Source: Clostridia bacterium
GTDB taxonomy: Bacteria > Bacillota_A > Clostridia > Oscillospirales > CAG-272
DNA: 13,404 nucleotides
Reading direction: 5' to 3'
Assembly (NCBI GenBank): GCA_017630995.1
Contig: JAGBUD010000171.1
Coordinates: forward strand, 1-13,404
Part shown: one piece after another, positions 12,885 to 13,404 of the stretch
How the letters are laid out: every line of letters begins with the position of its first letter
How positions within the stretch are numbered: the first letter of the stretch is position 1
Translations under genes and position numbers: made by a program
The notes under the pieces: model-generated
What the model was told of the DNA's origin: nothing
The model's database searches: none
The model's input: the letters and a program-made list of their open reading frames with translations, nothing else

Positions 12885-13404
12885 ATGCAATCACTTTTAA
12901 GCTTATCTATCGCCATTCTTGCAGGACTTCTTTTGTCAAGATTGGCTAAAGTATTAAAGCTTCCCGCTGTTACTGCCTATCTTGTCGCGGGAATTCTCGT
13001 CGGTCCGTACGTGCTTGGTCAATTTGGCATACAGGGGCTCGGATTTATCAGCGAGGATGACGTTAAAAGCTATGAGCTCTTGAAAGAAGTCGCGCTTGGA
13101 TTTATCGCCTTTTCAATCGGTAATGAGTTCAGATTAACGCAGCTCAAGAAAATAGGAAAGCAAGCAACCGTAATAGGAATTTTGCAGGCCGTAATTACGA
13201 CGGTGCTCGTTGATGCGGTTCTTATTACTCTTCACTTTATAAAACCCGAATTAATTACTATTGAGGTCGCTATCGTATTGGGCGCTATCGCCGCAGCAAC
13301 CGCACCCGCGGCAACCCTTATGGTCGTAAAGCAGTATAAGGCAAAGGGAAATCTTACAGACATTCTTCTTCCTGTTGTTGCGCTTGACGATGCGGTTGGA
13401 CTTA
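12885..13404 (+). CDS. CPA2-family cation/proton antiporter, 5' part
   Basis: The gene runs off the window after 173 codons. The translated part is a polytopic membrane protein of the monovalent cation:proton antiporter-2 (Kef/NapA-like) family. It has LPAVTAYLVAGILVGP (26-41) near the start, a GFIAFSIGNEF segment (72-82), ATAPAATLMV (138-147) as the unwound crossing helix, and ALDDAVGL (166-173), whose Asp pair D168-D169 carries the ions in family members. It would exchange Na+ or K+ for H+. AGAGGA at 12872-12877, 7 nt before ATG, supports the start. Whether it has a C-terminal RCK/TrkA regulatory domain cannot be seen. Confidence 0.88.
   Translation, partial: MQSLLSLSIAILAGLLLSRLAKVLKLPAVTAYLVAGILVGPYVLGQFGIQGLGFISEDDVKSYELLKEVALGFIAFSIGNEFRLTQLKKIGKQATVIGILQAVITTVLVDAVLITLHFIKPELITIEVAIVLGAIAAATAPAATLMVVKQYKAKGNLTDILLPVVALDDAVGL

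Overview
The window looks like a piece of a chromosome from an uncultured, probably gut-associated member of the Clostridia (Bacillota). The evidence is moderate-to-low GC, strong purine-rich Shine-Dalgarno sites 5-9 nt before most starts, textbook SigA promoters with 17-bp spacers, many short intrinsic terminators, and gene families typical of that group (FeoA / FeoB / FeoB-associated Cys-rich peptide, PHP phosphoesterases, a GH127-like enzyme, NagB). The species cannot be named from the sequence. No rRNA, tRNA, CRISPR array, transposase or phage gene is visible.

Layout. Bases 1-432 hold no gene. They carry two exact copies of a 30-nt terminator-like hairpin flanking a striking array of seven small hairpins (71-238). 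The linkers of the array are mutually complementary in nested order, so the array is a large inverted repeat decorated with small ones. From a perfect promoter at 363-391 runs a rightward group: a PHP-domain phosphoesterase, an unusual nitrilase-GDPD fusion, and a GH127-like glycosidase. Then come nagB, with its own promoter and terminator, and a two-gene unit (CE4-type deacetylase and alpha/beta hydrolase esterase) whose promoter spacer contains a perfect palindrome. A terminator at 7399-7437 separates these from a leftward VTT/DedA-like membrane protein. A divergent promoter region then starts a second PHP phosphatase (HisJ-like). A perfect palindromic terminator (9251-9282) separates it from the leftward ferrous-iron operon: feoA, feoB and a 54-residue FeoB-associated Cys-rich peptide. 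A rightward histidine-phosphatase-family gene follows, and the window ends inside a CPA2-type (Kef-like) cation/proton antiporter.

How the genes may work together. The first 7 kb reads as cytosolic catabolism of host or dietary material: amide and phosphodiester cleavage, a GH127-like enzyme (family activity on arabinose-containing glycans), GlcN-6-P deamination, and deacetylation and deacylation of sugars. None of these enzymes has an evident signal peptide, so the substrates would be imported or internal. The feo operon is a complete Fe(II) uptake module: FeoB is the permease, FeoA its small partner, and the Cys-rich peptide sits where many Clostridia keep one. It has two copies of a GTTAGC-N4-GCTAAC inverted repeat, one in the feoA leader and one before feoB, a good candidate for iron-responsive control.

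The observations most worth following are the nested hairpin array, the nitrilase-GDPD fusion with a Glu-to-His change at a usual metal-ligand position, the paired feo inverted repeats, and hairpins or palindromes placed at promoters or transcription starts.
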